The position numbers were made by a program, and so were the translations under genes. From NCBI RefSeq assembly GCF_003390845.1, contig NZ_QMEK01000008.1, positions 1 to 64,000 on the forward strand: a DNA stretch of 64,000 nucleotides, given 5' to 3'. The stretch is from Tropicimonas sp. IMCC34043 (GTDB taxonomy: Bacteria; Pseudomonadota; Alphaproteobacteria; Rhodobacterales; Rhodobacteraceae). Positions within the stretch are counted from its first letter, which is position 1. Each line of letters opens with the position of its first letter. The notes under the pieces were generated by a model, which made no database searches, was not told where the DNA came from, and saw nothing but the letters and a program-made list of their open reading frames with translations. Positions 61,943-64,000 of this stretch are shown here, one piece after another.

Positions 61943-62830
61943 ATGAAAACCGCAAAGCTGGGCGTGCATCAGTTCGTCTTTACCGATGTCTGGAGCGAAC
62001 CGAACGCCCGTGCCGCCTGCCGTGCCGCCGCCGACATCGGCTTCGAGCTGTTCGAGGTCGCCCTGCCGCTCGACCCCGGCGATCTTGACGCCGCGATGAC
62101 GCGCAAGACGGTCGTGACCGAGGCGGGGCTTGGCCTGCGGCTCAGCCTCGTGCTGCAACCCGCGACCGACATCGCCAGCGCCACGCCCGAGATTGCGGCG
62201 GCAGGCGAGGCGGCGGTGATCCGGTCGCTCGAACTCGCCGCGGATCTCGACGTGCCGAATGTCAGCGGCGTGACCTATTCCGCCTGCACGCTCTATTCCG
62301 CGCCGCCGACCGAGGCGCAGATGCAAAATCTCGCCGCGGCGCTGTCGCGGATCGACGCCCGCGCCGGCGACCTTGGCGTCAGGCTCGGGCTCGAGCCGGT
62401 GAACCGGTACGAGACCAGCGTCTTCAACACGCTCGATCAGGCAGGCGACATGATCCGCGGCATCGGCGCGAAGAACCTGTTTCTGCACATGGACACCTGC
62501 CACATGAACATCGACGAATTCGATATTCCGGCAGCCATCGCGCGCAACGCCGATCTGCTGGGCTACACGCATCTGGGCGAAAGCCACCATGGCGTCTTCG
62601 GCACCGGCACCTTCGATTTCCGCGGCTATTTCCGGGCGCTCGCCTCGGCCGGATATACCGGCGACTTCACGGTCGAGACCTTCTCGCCCGCCGTGCTGAC
62701 GCCGCAGACCGCCGGTGCGATCCGGCTGTGGCGGCGCACCTGGGAAAGCTCCGAGGCCGCCGCCACTTCCTGCCTCGCCTTCATGCGAACCGAGATCGCG
62801 GCAGCCGTGCAAGCCACGCAGGCCATCTGA
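61943..62830 (+). CDS. Ketose 3-epimerase-family TIM-barrel enzyme
   Basis: The 295-residue TIM barrel has the four metal ligands of D-tagatose/D-allulose 3-epimerases in the right order and spacing: Glu151 (LEPVNRYE), Asp184 (HMDTCHMNI), His210 (YTHLGES) and Glu245 (TVETFSP); the P. cichorii enzyme has Glu152, Asp185, His211 and Glu246. Such enzymes exchange C3 epimers of ketoses (fructose-allulose, tagatose-sorbose) with Mn or Co. Downstream of an Frc-type importer it suggests a rare-ketose route. ATG 61943 is chosen for its spacing to AAGGAG; ATG 61940 is equally possible. Confidence 0.88.
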   Translation: MKTAKLGVHQFVFTDVWSEPNARAACRAAADIGFELFEVALPLDPGDLDAAMTRKTVVTEAGLGLRLSLVLQPATDIASATPEIAAAGEAAVIRSLELAADLDVPNVSGVTYSACTLYSAPPTEAQMQNLAAALSRIDARAGDLGVRLGLEPVNRYETSVFNTLDQAGDMIRGIGAKNLFLHMDTCHMNIDEFDIPAAIARNADLLGYTHLGESHHGVFGTGTFDFRGYFRALASAGYTGDFTVETFSPAVLTPQTAGAIRLWRRTWESSEAAATSCLAFMRTEIAAAVQATQAI

Positions 62831-62833
62831 GGT

Positions 62834-62873
62834 CCCTGCCCGCCGCAGGCATTGGCCCAGACGGCGGGCAGGG
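62834..62873. terminator. Bidirectional hairpin between convergent genes
   Basis: CCCTGCCCGCCG (62834-62845) and CGGCGGGCAGGG (62862-62873) pair perfectly over 12 bases in the 46-base gap between the convergent epimerase and AroE-like genes. No T-run. Confidence 0.6.
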
Positions 62874-62876
62874 TCC

Positions 62877-63725
62877 CTACAGCCCCAGATCCAGCAGCGC
62901 CTGCCGCATCACGCCCGCATCGGCGTCGATCCCGGTCCAGTATTTCAGGCCGATCACCCCCTGACCGACCAGCATGCCAAGCCCGTCGGCGGTCTTGCAG
63001 CCGCGCGCCTGCGCGGCCTTCAGAAACTGCGTCAGCGGCGGGTTATGGATGCCGTCGGCCACGACCATGTCGGGGCTGAGCGTGTCGGTATCGACATCGG
63101 GGGTCTGATCGACATTCGGGTAAAGCCCGAGCGAGGTCGCGTTGACCACGATCCCGGTACCTTTCGGGATGGCATAGGTGCCGTTCCAGGGTGCGTAATC
63201 CGCACTGGCCGGGGTCTTGTCGTCGATCAGCGAAGCGACCGTCTGGCCGCGCCCGGCGCTGCGGTTGACGACGGTGATATGCGCGACACCGGCCAGCGCC
63301 AGTTCCACGGCCACCGCACGCGCCGCGCCACCCGCGCCGAACAGCACGACGCGCTGGCCCGCAGGGTCGATGACCCGCGACAGCGCCCCGACAAAGCCCT
63401 TGCCATCGGTATTCTCGCCGATCAGCTTGTCGCCGCGCCGCACGACCGTGTTCACGGCGCCGATGATCTCGGCCGAGGCGCCAAGCCCGTCGAGATGCGC
63501 AATCACCGCCACCTTGTGCGGGATCGAGCAGTTGAAGCCCCGCCAGCCCATAGCCCGCGCTCCGCGCACCGCGTCGCCCAGATCCTCGGGCGCGACCTCG
63601 CAGTTTATATAGCGCCAGTTGAGCCCGTGATGGCGGAACGCCGCCTCGATCATTACGACGGTCGGGTCTTCGCCCGCGGGCATCGCAAAACAGCCGACCA
63701 GCGGTTGCAGGAAATCGTGGGTCAT
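62877..63725 (-). CDS. AroE-like (shikimate/quinate dehydrogenase family) protein
   Basis: The 282-residue protein has the SDH fold: catalytic Lys71 in CSIPHK, Asp107 in GENTDGKGF, the NAD(P) loop GAGGAARAV and the NATSLGL motif. The shikimate carboxylate motif SxS (GxPIxHSxSP) is replaced by GCFAMPAGEDP, so shikimate is probably not the substrate. It is transcribed against the ketose epimerase gene and with the gene cut at the right edge. GAGAGGAGGACC precedes the start. Confidence 0.85.
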   Translation of the reverse strand: MTHDFLQPLVGCFAMPAGEDPTVVMIEAAFRHHGLNWRYINCEVAPEDLGDAVRGARAMGWRGFNCSIPHKVAVIAHLDGLGASAEIIGAVNTVVRRGDKLIGENTDGKGFVGALSRVIDPAGQRVVLFGAGGAARAVAVELALAGVAHITVVNRSAGRGQTVASLIDDKTPASADYAPWNGTYAIPKGTGIVVNATSLGLYPNVDQTPDVDTDTLSPDMVVADGIHNPPLTQFLKAAQARGCKTADGLGMLVGQGVIGLKYWTGIDADAGVMRQALLDLGL

Positions 63726-63851
63726 GTCGGTCCTCCTCTCCGTCCCGCGGCCAGGCTCTGGCGCGGGCGGGCAGCGATCATGCTACGCCCGTTCCGCAGG
63801 GTGGCGAAGCCTCCGCGTCGATCCGGGCTGACCGGTGCCCCCCTCCGCGGC

Positions 63852-63998
63852 TCAGTGACTGTGCCGCGGGGTCTTTGAGTGGGCGATATCGCGGAACTGG
63901 TCGGCGCCATCGACGATCATGCCCTGACTGAACGGCCGCACGGTGTTGCGGAAGATCTGTTGCCAGGGCGTCTGGCTTTCGGGCACCGGGAAGCCGCC
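63852..63998 (-). CDS. C-terminal end of an unidentified gene
   Basis: The last 48 codons of a minus-strand gene enter from the right edge and end with TGA at 63854-63852. The tail reads GGFPVPESQTPWQQ, then NTVRPFSQGMIVDGADQF and ends HSH. The fragment is too short to name; it may be an oxidoreductase of the same catabolic cluster. It would be upstream of the AroE-like gene, with a 126-base gap. Confidence 0.55.
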   Translation of the reverse strand, partial: GGFPVPESQTPWQQIFRNTVRPFSQGMIVDGADQFRDIAHSKTPRHSH

Positions 63999-64000
63999 GG

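Overview
The window is high-GC alphaproteobacterial DNA and looks like part of a large plasmid or chromid from the Rhodobacterales (Paracoccus/Rhodovulum/Roseobacter relatives). The evidence is a repABC replication-partition operon (repA-repB-repC on the minus strand, 12585-9095), two perfect parS-type palindromes upstream of repA, a DUF1403-like pseudogene and an scpB next to repC, a VPLPA-CTERM type protein, and many binding-protein-dependent catabolic operons. No rRNA, tRNA, CRISPR array or complete insertion sequence was recognised.

Layout. 1-1.3 kb: the end of a beta-hydroxyacid dehydrogenase gene and an SDR lacking YxxxK. 1.3-7.1 kb: a lower-GC accessory block with gene-poor DNA carrying short repeats, an AbiE toxin-antitoxin pair whose toxin gene is frameshifted, and a two-gene short-Argonaute system of the SPARDA type (DUF4365/DREN nuclease-APAZ protein plus short pAgo). 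7.3-12.9 kb: plasmid backbone (scpB, broken DUF1403 gene, repC, predicted antisense RNA, repB, repA, parS). 13.2-15.6 kb: arsenic resistance (arsR, two arsC types, acr3). 15.8-21.9 kb: a polyol/ketose operon (ribose-type ABC importer, SDR, DhaK, DhaL), which may serve tetritols through erythrulose phosphorylation. 22.5 kb: an isolated VPLPA-CTERM exported protein. 23.3-41.9 kb: a large divergent catabolic locus. Its minus arm encodes a sugar-type ABC importer with two permeases, an SDR and a TctCBA transporter. Its plus arm encodes a winged-helix regulator fused to a MalE-like binding domain, an SDR, an M24-fold protein with an altered metal ligand, a 2-oxoacid/acetoin-type dehydrogenase complex with its E2 split over two genes, and an aldehyde dehydrogenase. 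42-43.7 kb: a membrane alpha/beta hydrolase.

43.7-49.7 kb: a taurine/HMP-type ABC importer operon with a RutB-like cysteine hydrolase, a formamidase-like esterase, its own GntR regulator and a perfect operator palindrome upstream, plus a phosphoribosyltransferase; a (pyrimidine-like) ureido, formyl or carbamoyl compound is a plausible substrate. 50-55.8 kb: CoA-transferase, glutaryl-CoA dehydrogenase, LysR, IclR and a semialdehyde dehydrogenase, together resembling a glutarate/5-aminovalerate route. 56.7-64 kb: a fructose/rare-ketose locus (kinase, ROK repressor, FrcBCA-like ABC importer, ketose 3-epimerase, AroE-like dehydrogenase) cut by the window edge.

The replicon therefore combines backbone, defence, metal resistance and at least five carbon-compound uptake modules, each with its own binding protein and most with a regulator. 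The two most interesting elements are the plasmid-borne SPARDA-type system beside the replication genes and the binding-protein/wHTH fusion regulator at the centre of the largest catabolic locus. All functional assignments rest on reading the sequence and family knowledge; no database search was possible.
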